A program made the position numbers and the translations under genes. A stretch of DNA of 64,000 bases from Chitinophaga filiformis (GTDB lineage Bacteria > Bacteroidota > Bacteroidia > Chitinophagales > Chitinophagaceae), in assembly GCF_021646545.1 (NCBI RefSeq), contig NZ_JAKIRP010000009.1:1-64000 (forward strand). The letters are read 5' to 3'. The notes below the pieces were generated by a model, which was not told the origin of the DNA, searched no databases, and worked only from the letters and a program-made list of their open reading frames with translations. Every line of letters begins with the position of its first letter. Position 1 is the stretch's first letter. Below are positions 1-8,641 of the stretch, one piece after another.

Positions 1-62
1 GCAATACTTACCTTAAAACTCGCTTCATACACCGCTGGGCGGCCCATGGCTTTCTTTTTCAT
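1..62 (-). CDS. Start of an IS-type transposase OrfA-like gene (partial)
   Basis: Only the first 20 or so codons lie in the window; the gene runs off the left edge. The reverse strand reads MKKKAMGRPAVYEASFKVSI from an ATG at position 62. The basic N-terminus and the GRP-x-Y-x-x-x-FK pattern resemble the helix-turn-helix OrfA of IS3-type elements common in Bacteroidota. A weak -7 element (CATATTTG on the minus strand, 96-103) lies 34 bases upstream. Too short for a firm call; another small DNA-binding protein with a similar N-terminus is possible. Confidence 0.45.
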   Translation of the reverse strand, partial: MKKKAMGRPAVYEASFKVSI

Positions 63-225
63 AATTAGTAATTTAATTTAGCTTACGCTTCTTACCAAAT
101 ATGTAAAGCCAATCCTGAATTAATACAATCAAAGCGAACCGAAACCGGGATTTTGCATTTCAAAATCGAGGGTTAACCTTCGGTCAACCTAGGCTCAGAT
201 ACATAAAAGTTACCTGACCCACTCC

Positions 226-344
226 GGTACCAATCCGGTACCACTCCGGTACCAATGGCCTCATCTTATGTTCATCTTACGTTCAAGACGTAGGATGAAC
301 ATAAGATGAGGCCATTGGTACCGGATTAGTACCGGATTGGTACC
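226..344. repeat. Large imperfect palindrome, 55-bp arms, 9-bp loop
   Basis: Positions 226-280 and 290-344 are reverse complements with only three mismatches, separated by a 9-base loop (281-289). The outer part of each arm is built from repeats of the unit GGTACCAATCCGGTACC. The rest of the 63-598 gap holds nothing that I recognise apart from a weak TAnnTTTG-like element (TCAGTTTG, 415-422). The palindrome has no coding potential; it could be a small non-autonomous element, a cruciform, or a transcription stop for the transposase side. The sequence is directly visible; its role is unknown. Confidence 0.9.
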
Positions 345-598
345 CTGAACCTGCATATGTCACTCATCCCAACAGGAGAATCGAACTGGCGTTTTATTCC
401 GCTGCAACACTGTATCAGTTTGGACTTCTATCCTTTTTTCCCTAGATTTAACGACCCTTCCCCAGCGAAGTATCGACCCAGGAAAACCCAAATCAGACAA
501 AAATGACGATTCCACGATTTATGGCGGCCCATAGCCCCCCTGTGCACCTGCACAAGACAGTTCACGTTAAAATCTCTCAAGTAACCAATTTAACCCTT

Positions 599-3328
599 AT
601 GCAGAAAATTATATTACTCTGTGCTGCATTAACGCTCTCCATTGCAGCAAAAAGCCAGACATGGACCCTCATCTGGAGCGATGAATTTAACGGTCCGGGC
701 CTTGATCTTACAAAATGGTCTTATGAAACCGGCACCGGCGTAAACGGCGACTGGGGAACCGGTCAGTTAGACCGTGCTACTGACCGTATTGAGAACGTTG
801 GTATCGAAACAGGCATCGCCGGCGCTAACGGAAACGTACTAAGGATTTCCACCCGTAAGGAGTTTTATATAGACAGGAACTATACCAGCGGCAGGATATT
901 TACAAAGGGCAAGGCCAGCTGGGGCCCTCAGCACAGGATCGTAGCAAGGGTATGGCCCAAAGGTGTACGTACTATGGGACAAGGCTTCGCATTCTGGATG
1001 ATGCCGGACGAACTGCCTCAGGGACAAAGCACTATCAGCTGGCCCCAGGGTGGAGAAATAGACATCATGGAATATGTGGGTTCTATTCCTACATTCAACC
1101 TCGGCTCAACACACTATGCCTGGGCGTGGAACAATAACCAGTGGGCAGACTGGAACCACGGTCACCAGGGAGGATACTACAGCTTTACAGACCAGCAGGC
1201 GCCCGACAATCCGGAATTCATCCGTGTAGACCTGGGAGCTGTAATGTCTGTCAGCAGGGTGGAACTGACCTGGGAAAATACCGGAAGGTCTTTTAAGATA
1301 CAAACCTCCACAGACGGCAGCACCTGGTCTGACGCCTATTCCACTACGACCGGCGATGGTGGGGTTGACGTGATTAACTTCACCGCAAGGAACGCACGGT
1401 TTGTAAGGATGTATGGAACGCAGCGTTCTAACGACTGGGGCTATTCATTGTTTGAGTTCCAGGTATTTGGCGGCGCCAGCACCAACCTGGCGCTGAATAA
1501 ACCTGCAGTGGCTTCCAGTACCCAGGGCGCTGATGTTGCGGCAAATTTCGCTTTTGATGGTAATACCGGCACCAGGTGGGGTAGTGCGCTGCGTAACCCC
1601 GACTATCAGTGCTGCGCGCAATCATCACTGACAGATCCTGCAGTAGCAGCGAATGGCTGGCATGAGTACGGCATTGACTGGTTTGCCGACAGGATGGAAT
1701 TTTTCGTGGATGGCAACGTTTACCATATACACTATTTCGAAGATGGCGCCGCCTTTGCCACGGATGGGCAGAATGAAGCACAGGTACAACTGATCAACGG
1801 AAGACGGGTACGCAAATCTGAGTTCTCTAATCTCTATCCGGAATGGCATCCGTTCGAACACAAATTGTACGCTATCCTCAGTGCGGGTGTAGGCGGCAGT
1901 GGTAACACCTATGGTGGTCCGATTGTAGACCAGGCTATTTTTCCGGCAGATGTATACATCGACTGGGTACGGGTCTACTCTAACGGTATCACTTACAATC
2001 CGCCGCCGGCAGTGACACTGACAGCGCCAACCGGTACCGAGACCTATGCTGCTCCGGGTACCATCACACTCACAGCTACCGCCAGCGATCGCGACGGGGG
2101 TACCATTTCATCAGTATCCTTCTATAACGGCACTACGCTTATCGGTACTGACAATACAGCCCCTTACAGCATGCAATGGTCTAATGTACCGGCGGGTAAC
2201 TATACCATACAGGCAAAAGTGACAGACAATGGCGGCGCTACCGCCAGTTCCAATAAGGTGAATATCGCTGTGAACGGTGCCAGCTCCAACCTGGCACTGA
2301 ACAGGCCCGGTACTGCTTCCAGTGTGACCGGCAGCTTTGTCGCCTCCAATGCCTTTGATTCCAGCGCAGCTACCCGCTGGGAAAGCGCTTATACCGATCC
2401 GCAATGGATCTACGTTGACCTGGGAAATACCTACAATATCAGCCGCGTGAAAATCACCTGGGAGACGGCGCTCGGAAAAGACTACCAGGTGCAGGTATCT
2501 GATGACCTGAATAACTGGCAGCTGCTGAAAAACGTTAGCGGCAACACCACAACGGTCAATGACTGGACAGGGCTAAGTGGTAGCGGACGTTATGTACGTG
2601 TGTATGGAACGGCCAGAGGAACCCAATACGGCTATTCTGTCTTCGGGATGGAGGTATATGGCTCCGGGTCGGTGATATCGTCTAATATCGCCTTAAATAA
2701 GGCAGGAACGGCATCCAGTGTAGTGGGTGTGTTCAATGCCAGCAATGCGTTCGACAGTGATGCCGGTTCGAGATGGGAAAGCGCCTATTCCGATCCGCAA
2801 TGGATCTATGTCGACCTGGGGGGCAATTATAACGTGAACAGGGTGAAGATCACCTGGGAGACGGCGTTTGGTAAAGATTACCTTGTACAGATCTCGCCGG
2901 ATCTCAATACCTGGCAGTTGCTGAAGAGTGTTACCGGCAATACCACGACAGTCAATGACTGGACGGGCCTGAGTGGTACCGGTCGTTATGTACGCATCTA
3001 TGGAACGGCGCGGGCTACCCAGTGGGGATATTCCATTTTCTCTACCGAGGTTTATGGCAGTGCTGCACTAAATACGCTGGCGGCTACCCCGGAAAAGATC
3101 GCTGCGGTGAAATTCAGGGGATATCCGAACCCGGTCATCAGCAACTATCACGTTGAAGGAGTGGAAGATAGGGCCAGGGTAAATGTGCTGGCTGTCGACG
3201 GGACGCTGGTGCTGAAGACGCAGGTGGTGAATGGGAGTATTGATCTCAGTCAGCTGAGGGCTGGATTGTATATCGTTCAGATCTTTAGTAAACAAGGGGT
3301 GATCAGTGAGAAAGTGATTAAGCAGTAA
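599..3328 (+). CDS. Secreted GH16 beta-glucanase with discoidin domains and T9SS sorting signal
   Basis: Predicted extracellular endo-beta-glucanase (laminarinase or related GH16), 909 residues. I start at the ATG at 599 because it opens a signal peptide (MQKIILLCAALTLSIAAKSQ); the in-frame ATG at 503 would add a hydrophilic leader. GH16 begins near residue 25; the catalytic motif EIDIMEY gives nucleophile E153, D155 and acid/base E158. After residue ~202 the catalytic domain is interrupted by ~138 residues of discoidin-like sequence with its two halves in swapped order, then GH16 resumes at GWHEYGIDW and ends at IDWVRVYS (~460). Next come an Ig-like domain (~470-560), two nearly identical F5/8 type C (discoidin) domains (~562-688 and ~695-818) and a C-terminal type IX sorting domain beginning at YPNP (~842-909). 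Export across both membranes and sugar binding by the discoidin modules are inferred from the families. Confidence 0.9.
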   Translation: MQKIILLCAALTLSIAAKSQTWTLIWSDEFNGPGLDLTKWSYETGTGVNGDWGTGQLDRATDRIENVGIETGIAGANGNVLRISTRKEFYIDRNYTSGRIFTKGKASWGPQHRIVARVWPKGVRTMGQGFAFWMMPDELPQGQSTISWPQGGEIDIMEYVGSIPTFNLGSTHYAWAWNNNQWADWNHGHQGGYYSFTDQQAPDNPEFIRVDLGAVMSVSRVELTWENTGRSFKIQTSTDGSTWSDAYSTTTGDGGVDVINFTARNARFVRMYGTQRSNDWGYSLFEFQVFGGASTNLALNKPAVASSTQGADVAANFAFDGNTGTRWGSALRNPDYQCCAQSSLTDPAVAANGWHEYGIDWFADRMEFFVDGNVYHIHYFEDGAAFATDGQNEAQVQLINGRRVRKSEFSNLYPEWHPFEHKLYAILSAGVGGSGNTYGGPIVDQAIFPADVYIDWVRVYSNGITYNPPPAVTLTAPTGTETYAAPGTITLTATASDRDGGTISSVSFYNGTTLIGTDNTAPYSMQWSNVPAGNYTIQAKVTDNGGATASSNKVNIAVNGASSNLALNRPGTASSVTGSFVASNAFDSSAATRWESAYTDPQWIYVDLGNTYNISRVKITWETALGKDYQVQVSDDLNNWQLLKNVSGNTTTVNDWTGLSGSGRYVRVYGTARGTQYGYSVFGMEVYGSGSVISSNIALNKAGTASSVVGVFNASNAFDSDAGSRWESAYSDPQWIYVDLGGNYNVNRVKITWETAFGKDYLVQISPDLNTWQLLKSVTGNTTTVNDWTGLSGTGRYVRIYGTARATQWGYSIFSTEVYGSAALNTLAATPEKIAAVKFRGYPNPVISNYHVEGVEDRARVNVLAVDGTLVLKTQVVNGSIDLSQLRAGLYIVQIFSKQGVISEKVIKQ

Positions 3329-3350
3329 TCGGGGCTTCCTGGGTTATGAT

Positions 3351-3385
3351 AAAAAGGGTGTATCAGAGATGATACGCCCTTTTTT
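3351..3385 (+). terminator. Rho-independent terminator of the GH16 gene
   Basis: A 9-bp stem, GGGTGTATC paired with GATACGCCC (one G-U pair), is followed by six T residues, 22 bases after the GH16 stop codon. Confidence 0.85.
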
Positions 3386-3640
3386 GTGTATCCTGGCTGA
3401 CGGCGATTTCTGCGTTGGCCTTCTGGCTCACGGAGCAGGCTGGGATCACTGGCTGTAGTTCTTTGAAGTTCCTTACTATCAAGCTTCAGGAAGGCGGGTT
3501 GGCTTTTGGATATTTATTAAACCCCTAGTAGGGCGCGTGAGCACTTCAAATAACAAAGGCCAGTGATTCCCACCTGCCCGCTCGCTGCGTACGGCCTCAA
3601 AAATTATTGTAGGAGACTCGTTATTCAGGTGTTATTCAAT

Positions 3641-3779
3641 ATGTGTTCTCAACATGTCTTACTCAACATGTCTTACTCAATATGTGTTACTCAATATGTG
3701 TTACTCAACATATGTTACTCATACGTGTTACTCATATGTGTTACTCATACGCGTTCCTCAATACGTGTAACTCAATTGT
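3641..3779. repeat. Tandem 13-14 bp degenerate repeat (about 10 copies)
   Basis: About ten head-to-tail copies of a 13-14 base unit close to AYRTGTTACTCAAY, with a weaker copy just before. It fills the convergent gap between the GH16 gene and the lasso nucleotidyltransferase gene. Unit length switches from 14 to 13 in the second half, and changes concentrate in the ACATGT/ATATGT/ACGTGT part. There are no spacers, so this is not a CRISPR array. An open reading frame across it (3563-3838) is a by-product of the repeat. The remainder of 3386-3783 shows nothing recognisable. Confidence 0.85.
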
Positions 3780-3783
3780 CGCT

Positions 3784-4896
3784 TTACCTTGATCTTCTGA
3801 ACAGGCCAAACGTGAGCCGGAAAGGTTTGGTGAAGTAATAAAGAAAAAAGTAGGGGAGCCTGACCCTCATTATGTCTTCCCCGTTAGGTCTGAGCAGGAA
3901 TCGCAGGTATTGGGTGAAAACAGCATATTTCGCCTTCAGGGTGGTCATGAAGGTAAGCCTGATGAATGCGAGTTGCAGGAACTTGTTTTCCGCAGGAGGA
4001 GGGTCTTCCAATAAGCGCTTTCTCAACAATTGGTACGTCTTCTCTGGCACGGGGCCGGTTGCGTATGCAGGGATACCCAGGAGATCGGAGGCCAGTTGCA
4101 TCCAGAGGTCTTCAAATCCCTGAAGTTTCGGTACAACCCTGTAGGGGCCATGGCGGTATAGTAAAGCCATATCCAGCAGGGAACGCAGGTGTGGATAGAA
4201 ATCGCTGGCTCCGTTGTTTACCAGCATCAGGCGGTAATAATCCTGATGTGTGAAAGGTCGTCCCGATAAATAGTCTTTGCCCAGCAACCCGTTAAAGTGG
4301 TACTGAACAGATGTCAGCGTTTCCGGTGGCCGGTAGTGAAACTCGAAGCTTAACCATTTACCCCGCGCACAGCGTTTACCGAAGACGACTTCTTTTATGT
4401 GGTCTTTGAAATGATCAGGGTAAATACTGAAATATTTTTCCTGGTGCATTTCATATCCTTCAGCCTGCATAACAGACACGACTGTTGGGACCTGGTCTTC
4501 CCGGATGATAATATCCATGTCGGTAAACTCGCGCATGGCGATATCGCCATATATCAGCTGCGAAAAGTCCATTCCCTTGTAGAAACGTGCTGCTGCTCCA
4601 TGTTGTTTTAAGCGGGCAACAATGTGATCGGCCTCTCTTTTTCTATCAAAGGCAAACACGGAAAATTCCCTGCAATAAGCTTTGAACGGTTGCAAAGCTT
4701 CCGGTGGTACAATGCCTTTCAGCCTGTTTAATACATGGAAAGCCACCGGCCTTATCCTGTGGCGCGCGCATAATTTGTATACCCTTTGCCAGTCGATGGA
4801 ATGGCCGGATATGAAGGTGCAGAGCGTAGAGATAGAACTGGATTGCAGGTATACTCTGCAACATAATAATAGAATAGTAACCTCGGGCTGGTTCAT
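3784..4896 (-). CDS. Lasso-cluster nucleotidyltransferase family protein
   Basis: 370 residues, member of the uncharacterised nucleotidyltransferase family (PF14907 type). Visible hallmarks are KGMDFSQLIYGD followed by MREFTDMDIII, the Asp-x-Asp metal site, around residues 105-130. Members of this family in firmicute lasso-peptide clusters act with an HPr-kinase-like protein, and in the pseudomycoidin system the nucleotidyltransferase adds sugar to a phosphorylated C-terminal serine. The gene lies 4 bases downstream of the RRE gene on the same strand and is divergent from the rest of the cluster. Function here is inferred from family and neighbours; the acceptor is unknown. Confidence 0.75.
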   Translation of the reverse strand: MNQPEVTILLLCCRVYLQSSSISTLCTFISGHSIDWQRVYKLCARHRIRPVAFHVLNRLKGIVPPEALQPFKAYCREFSVFAFDRKREADHIVARLKQHGAAARFYKGMDFSQLIYGDIAMREFTDMDIIIREDQVPTVVSVMQAEGYEMHQEKYFSIYPDHFKDHIKEVVFGKRCARGKWLSFEFHYRPPETLTSVQYHFNGLLGKDYLSGRPFTHQDYYRLMLVNNGASDFYPHLRSLLDMALLYRHGPYRVVPKLQGFEDLWMQLASDLLGIPAYATGPVPEKTYQLLRKRLLEDPPPAENKFLQLAFIRLTFMTTLKAKYAVFTQYLRFLLRPNGEDIMRVRLPYFFLYYFTKPFRLTFGLFRRSR

Positions 4897-4900
4897 AAAA

Positions 4901-5212
4901 TCAGTGAACGATAAGCATTTGATGCTGCATCATTTTTTCAAGAAAAAGAAGTGTTTCATGTTCGCATAATTGCATGCTGACCGCATATTCTTCTGTCAGG
5001 GCATGTACCACCTCGTGAACAGGTACGGGCTGTTCCAGCTTCTCCCAAATGGCGCTGCCTATCGCATTCAGGCCTATATACTGGCCATTATGTATATCCA
5101 TCAACACCACTTCCTCACCGATGTGGCTGACCAGGAAATTCCGTTCATTCCTGTGAACGACTGTTTCTCTGCATAGGGAAATCTGTACACTTTCTGACAT
5201 ATGTTTAAACAT
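4901..5212 (-). CDS. PqqD-like lasso RRE protein (B1)
   Basis: 103 residues with the PqqD/RRE fold pattern: an N-terminal beta region (VLMDIHNGQYIGLNAIGSAIW), then helices with the typical ALTEEYAVS segment. In lasso clusters this protein binds the leader peptide and delivers the precursor to the B2 protease. A second start at residue 5 (MSESV, position 5200) is equally possible. It is transcribed divergently from the kinase/B2/cyclase genes across a 61-bp gap (5213-5273), so one control region probably serves both arms; I could not find a clear TAnnTTTG element there. Confidence 0.8.
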   Translation of the reverse strand: MFKHMSESVQISLCRETVVHRNERNFLVSHIGEEVVLMDIHNGQYIGLNAIGSAIWEKLEQPVPVHEVVHALTEEYAVSMQLCEHETLLFLEKMMQHQMLIVH

Positions 5213-5273
5213 TAGTGATAACTTGAGTGTATAACTATTGTAACATTATTCAACCAGAAATAGTTCGCTATCC

Positions 5274-6170
5274 ATGTATAAATATTGGGGCTTTGGCCTG
5301 CATATTACTTCCGGAATAGAATTCCCTGAATTATTGCCATCCGATTTTACACATACTGATGTAAGTATCAGCCTCGGTGATATACCCGCCATTGAAGCGG
5401 ATACCGCCTTCGATATAGGTCGCATTTCCTATCGCGTAAACCATCACGAGCTGGTCTTCTCTGTACAGGATGTTGCCACGTATTATGCTGCCGATGGTAA
5501 CCGGATTATCATTCGCCCTTATCCCGGCAATGTGGAAGACAGGGTGATCCGCCTGTTTCTGCTCGGCGCAGCTATTGCGGGTATCCTGCAGCAAAGGAGA
5601 CAGGTGCCCCTGCATACGTCTGCAGTGATCGTGAACGATAGCCTGACGCTTATTGCAGGGCAATCGGGCGCCGGAAAATCGACAACACTGGCGGGACTGA
5701 AAAAGCGGCAATACAGGATATTCAGTGATGACATTACCGTGCTGAAGGAAGTGCCCGGCAGCGACTGCATCTGTGGTGTTGCTTCTTATCCGATGATGAA
5801 ATTGTGGGAACATTCTTTGCAAACCCTGGCACTGGAAGACCGTTCATTTCCTGTTGTGCCGGGTTATGAAAAATATGGGTTTTTCTTTCATGGCGTATTT
5901 GATACGCAGCCTTATCCCGTGGAAAGGATCATCCTGCTCGAAGCCCGGCAGACTGATGAGATCAGGCATAAACAAATATACGGCAGCGAAGCCTTTGCAG
6001 GTGTGGTACAACATATTTACAAGGCATCCTTGTTCCGGCAGCCGGCCATGCGTGCTCTTTGTTTCGATGTGATCAGCAGAATGCTGAAGCGCGCCACTGT
6101 ACATCAGGTATCACGCCCGGTATTGTGTGAGCCGGATGCTTTATTGGATGTAATAACGTCAATATCATAA
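5274..6170 (+). CDS. HPr-kinase-like protein of the lasso cluster
   Basis: 298 residues, related to the C-terminal catalytic domain of HPr kinase/phosphorylase. The P-loop GQSGAGKST is at residues 129-137, preceded by the conserved LHTSAV segment (H114) and followed by SDD at 151-153. In Paenibacillus paeninodin-type clusters the homologous LasK phosphorylates the C-terminal serine side chain of the lasso precursor. Here the precursor ends in Pro, so the target is open. Its TAA overlaps the next ATG by one base (TAATG at 6168), indicating translational coupling with B2. Confidence 0.8.
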   Translation: MYKYWGFGLHITSGIEFPELLPSDFTHTDVSISLGDIPAIEADTAFDIGRISYRVNHHELVFSVQDVATYYAADGNRIIIRPYPGNVEDRVIRLFLLGAAIAGILQQRRQVPLHTSAVIVNDSLTLIAGQSGAGKSTTLAGLKKRQYRIFSDDITVLKEVPGSDCICGVASYPMMKLWEHSLQTLALEDRSFPVVPGYEKYGFFFHGVFDTQPYPVERIILLEARQTDEIRHKQIYGSEAFAGVVQHIYKASLFRQPAMRALCFDVISRMLKRATVHQVSRPVLCEPDALLDVITSIS

Positions 6171-6580
6171 TGAGAGGAAAATTTTCATCGCTGCTGCTCT
6201 TCATAGAAGCATGGATCTGTATCGCTTTCGCCCGCGGGATGCTTATTTTTATGCCCTTTCGAAAAATAGCGCCCTTATTGGGTAAAAACGTAGCTGACGA
6301 TACTACCACCTACGTTAAAGCAACGCCCCGTCCTCAGCGGATTAAGGCCGCCATCAGAAGGGCCGCAGCCTGTTCTCCCTGGCGGGCAAAATGTTTTGAG
6401 CAGGCATTGGCCGGCAAGATCATGCTCAGTTACAGGAACATGCCGGGCATCGTCTTCTTTGGCATTAATAAAGTGGGGGATGACCTGCAGGCGCATGCCT
6501 GGCTGGAAAGCGAAGGTGTGATCATCACCGGGGCAGCAGAGGCGAATCAATTCATTATTATAGCACGTTTTAAAAGCTGA
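6170..6580 (+). CDS. Lasso peptide B2 protein (transglutaminase-like leader protease)
   Basis: 136 residues, typical length for the B2 cysteine protease that removes the leader peptide. The catalytic Cys is C75 in WRAKCFEQALA and the His is H109 in AHAWLES, with the family spacing and order of the transglutaminase-like fold. A hydrophobic N-terminal stretch (residues 7-30) is also common in B2 proteins. It overlaps the kinase gene by one base and stands 4 bases before the cyclase gene. B2 acts together with the separate RRE protein encoded at 4901-5212. Confidence 0.88.
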   Translation: MRGKFSSLLLFIEAWICIAFARGMLIFMPFRKIAPLLGKNVADDTTTYVKATPRPQRIKAAIRRAAACSPWRAKCFEQALAGKIMLSYRNMPGIVFFGINKVGDDLQAHAWLESEGVIITGAAEANQFIIIARFKS

Positions 6581-6584
6581 TCTG

Positions 6585-8423
6585 ATGAGCGCCATATTCG
6601 GTATTATAAGGAAGGACGGACAGCCTGTTAGCAATGCAACGGCGGCATTGATCGGCCAGTCAATGCTGCACAGGGCTACTGATGGCCAGGATATCTGGCG
6701 GGAGCATAATGTACTGATAGGTCAATGCACACTGCGATTGTTCACACCCCCTGATGCCTACACCCTGCCCTTCGTTTCGGAAGACGTTGTTATTGCTGCA
6801 GATGTCCTGCTTGATAACAGGCCTTACCTGCTGGAGCAAACCGGTGTAAGCGAGGAAGCTTCAGATGAAATGTTGTTATTGCAGGCCTATCGCAGATGGG
6901 GTAATGATTGCGTGTTGCACCTGGAAGGTGAGTTCGCATTCTGCATCTGGCATAAACAGCAGCAGCAATTGCTGATTGCTACCGACCATATGGGATGCAG
7001 GGCATTGTATTATTACGACTCACCAGAAATGTTCGTTTTTAGCTCTGAACAGAAAGGCATCCTGGCTGTGAAGCCCGGCCCGCACGTGTTTAATGAAGTC
7101 AGCCTGATCGAATATTATTTCCGGCAGTCGGACCCTGCAGGTACTTATACGAAAGACGTACATGCATTATGTGCAGCTAATATGCTTACCCTTAACAATA
7201 GCAAGGTTAGTGTTAAGAAATACTGGACGCCTGTTCCCGGTAAATATCATTTTAAGCAATTCAGTGAATGGACGGACTGTCTGCGGGAACTGTTGAAAAC
7301 TGCCGTCAGGAACAGGATCCGGACGGATAGGCCCGTCGGTATTACGCTGAGCGGCGGACTGGATTCATCGTCAGTCGCATGTATACTCGCCCCGCTGCTG
7401 GCGGAGATGAACAAACCGCTGTATGCCTTTTCATCAGTATTGCAGGAAGATGCCCATGGAGAAGACGAAAGGAAATATATTGATCTCATCGGAAGGGCCT
7501 GCCCTAATATAGTTCAGACGTATATACACGCTGAAGACAGTGGACCTTTTCAGGACACGCTGCTGGCATTTGAAAAGGATGAAGTATTTCCCAATGTGTT
7601 TTACTATATGGACCACGCCATCCTGGAAGCAGCACGGAATAAAGGTATCGGTGTTCTGTTCACTGGTTATGGAGGTGATCACTGGGTGTCATGGAAAGGT
7701 AATCCTGTTATTTATAACCTGATCAATAAAGGCGCCTTTGCCAGTGCCTGGCGTTTATTAAAGACCTTTTCAAAAACAGAGGGGAGGCCCCTCTGGCCCA
7801 TCGTGAAAAGAGAATACATCCGGCATACGGCATGGTACAAAAAGAAGAACAGGTCAGACGCTAATCATATCGGTCTCGGCCTGCAGGATGACTTTTACGG
7901 GAAGTATCGGGATACGCTTGTTTTCGGCGCTATACAGAACATAACGGCCTCTATGCTGAAGAATATCAGTAGCGGGCGCACGGGACTGTTCCCCGCCATG
8001 CTGGCAAACCGTAATGAAGCATATGGTATGCGTTCAGCAGTTCCCTTATTGAACAGGAACGTGCTGGAATTTATGATGGATGTACCGCCGGAGCTGTTTG
8101 TATATGGAGGTCATAAACGCAGTTTACTGCGGCATGCCATGCAGGGTGTGCTGCCGCCGGAAGTGCAGTGGAGAACAGACAAGGGGATGTATTCACCTGA
8201 TTTTTTCAGTCGTATTGAAAACAATAAGCAGCACATAACGGCTATTCTCGCAGCAGGTGATAATGATGCAGGTTTCAGATATTATTTGTCCAGAGATAGT
8301 TTACAGTCCTGCGTTAGTAAGGATGAACTGGCTATGATCAGAATGACACAGGGAGTGATCAGTAGCGTGGTGGTGGGTGCGCTGCAAAAAAAGGGATATG
8401 TTTTTGAAAATAATTTTTCTTAA
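6585..8423 (+). CDS. Lasso peptide macrolactam synthetase (asparagine synthetase homologue)
   Basis: 612 residues with an N-terminal class II glutamine-amidotransferase-like domain and a C-terminal asparagine-synthetase domain. The ATP-binding PP-loop SGGLDSSS is at residues ~256-263. The protein starts MSAIFG, so the Cys2 nucleophile of true asparagine synthetase is absent; this fits lasso cyclases, which adenylate an Asp/Glu side chain and use the precursor's N-terminal amine rather than glutamine-derived ammonia. Expected to close the ring between G1 and D8 of the peptide encoded 86 bases downstream. Confidence 0.9.
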   Translation: MSAIFGIIRKDGQPVSNATAALIGQSMLHRATDGQDIWREHNVLIGQCTLRLFTPPDAYTLPFVSEDVVIAADVLLDNRPYLLEQTGVSEEASDEMLLLQAYRRWGNDCVLHLEGEFAFCIWHKQQQQLLIATDHMGCRALYYYDSPEMFVFSSEQKGILAVKPGPHVFNEVSLIEYYFRQSDPAGTYTKDVHALCAANMLTLNNSKVSVKKYWTPVPGKYHFKQFSEWTDCLRELLKTAVRNRIRTDRPVGITLSGGLDSSSVACILAPLLAEMNKPLYAFSSVLQEDAHGEDERKYIDLIGRACPNIVQTYIHAEDSGPFQDTLLAFEKDEVFPNVFYYMDHAILEAARNKGIGVLFTGYGGDHWVSWKGNPVIYNLINKGAFASAWRLLKTFSKTEGRPLWPIVKREYIRHTAWYKKKNRSDANHIGLGLQDDFYGKYRDTLVFGAIQNITASMLKNISSGRTGLFPAMLANRNEAYGMRSAVPLLNRNVLEFMMDVPPELFVYGGHKRSLLRHAMQGVLPPEVQWRTDKGMYSPDFFSRIENNKQHITAILAAGDNDAGFRYYLSRDSLQSCVSKDELAMIRMTQGVISSVVVGALQKKGYVFENNFS

Positions 8424-8509
8424 CTTACAGTTACTCAAATAACTAATAGCTCCAAAAGCAAAACTCAGGCGAACTAAAAACCAAGAATTCCTAACTCAAA
8501 TATCCAAAT

Positions 8510-8641
8510 ATGAAAAACGAGCAAATGCAATCCAAACCCCAATGGGAAACTCCGGGTATGACAATTCTTGCAGTGAACGAAGTTACTTTAGGCGGTGGCG
8601 CTGCAGGTACTGACTTCGGTTCTGAAATAAGCGCTCCCTGA
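8510..8641 (+). CDS. Lasso peptide precursor, 43 residues
   Basis: Small ORF directly after the cyclase gene. The leader contains W-E-T-P, matching the aromatic-x-x-Pro recognition site for the RRE protein, and ends EVTL, with the near-universal Thr at position -2. The predicted core is GGGAAGTDFGSEISAP: Gly1 as ring amine, Asp8 as ring acid (8-residue macrolactam) and an 8-residue tail FGSEISAP. There is no transporter or isopeptidase gene next to it. The 86-bp gap before it (8424-8509) shows no clear promoter or terminator, so it is probably co-transcribed with the cyclase. Its stop codon touches the stop of the convergent formyltransferase gene. Confidence 0.87.
   Translation: MKNEQMQSKPQWETPGMTILAVNEVTLGGGAAGTDFGSEISAP

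Noticed and set aside
3641..3779. Possible CRISPR array
   Set aside because: Units are contiguous with no unique spacers and are too short, and there are no cas genes in the window.
3563..3838. 91-codon open frame on the plus strand
   Set aside because: It is a translation of the 13-14 bp tandem repeat (repeated YVLLNICY-like peptides) and has no family features.
8427..8445. Similarity of GTTACTCAAATAAC after the cyclase gene to the 3641-3779 repeat unit
   Set aside because: Only about ten bases match and there is a single copy; chance is sufficient explanation.
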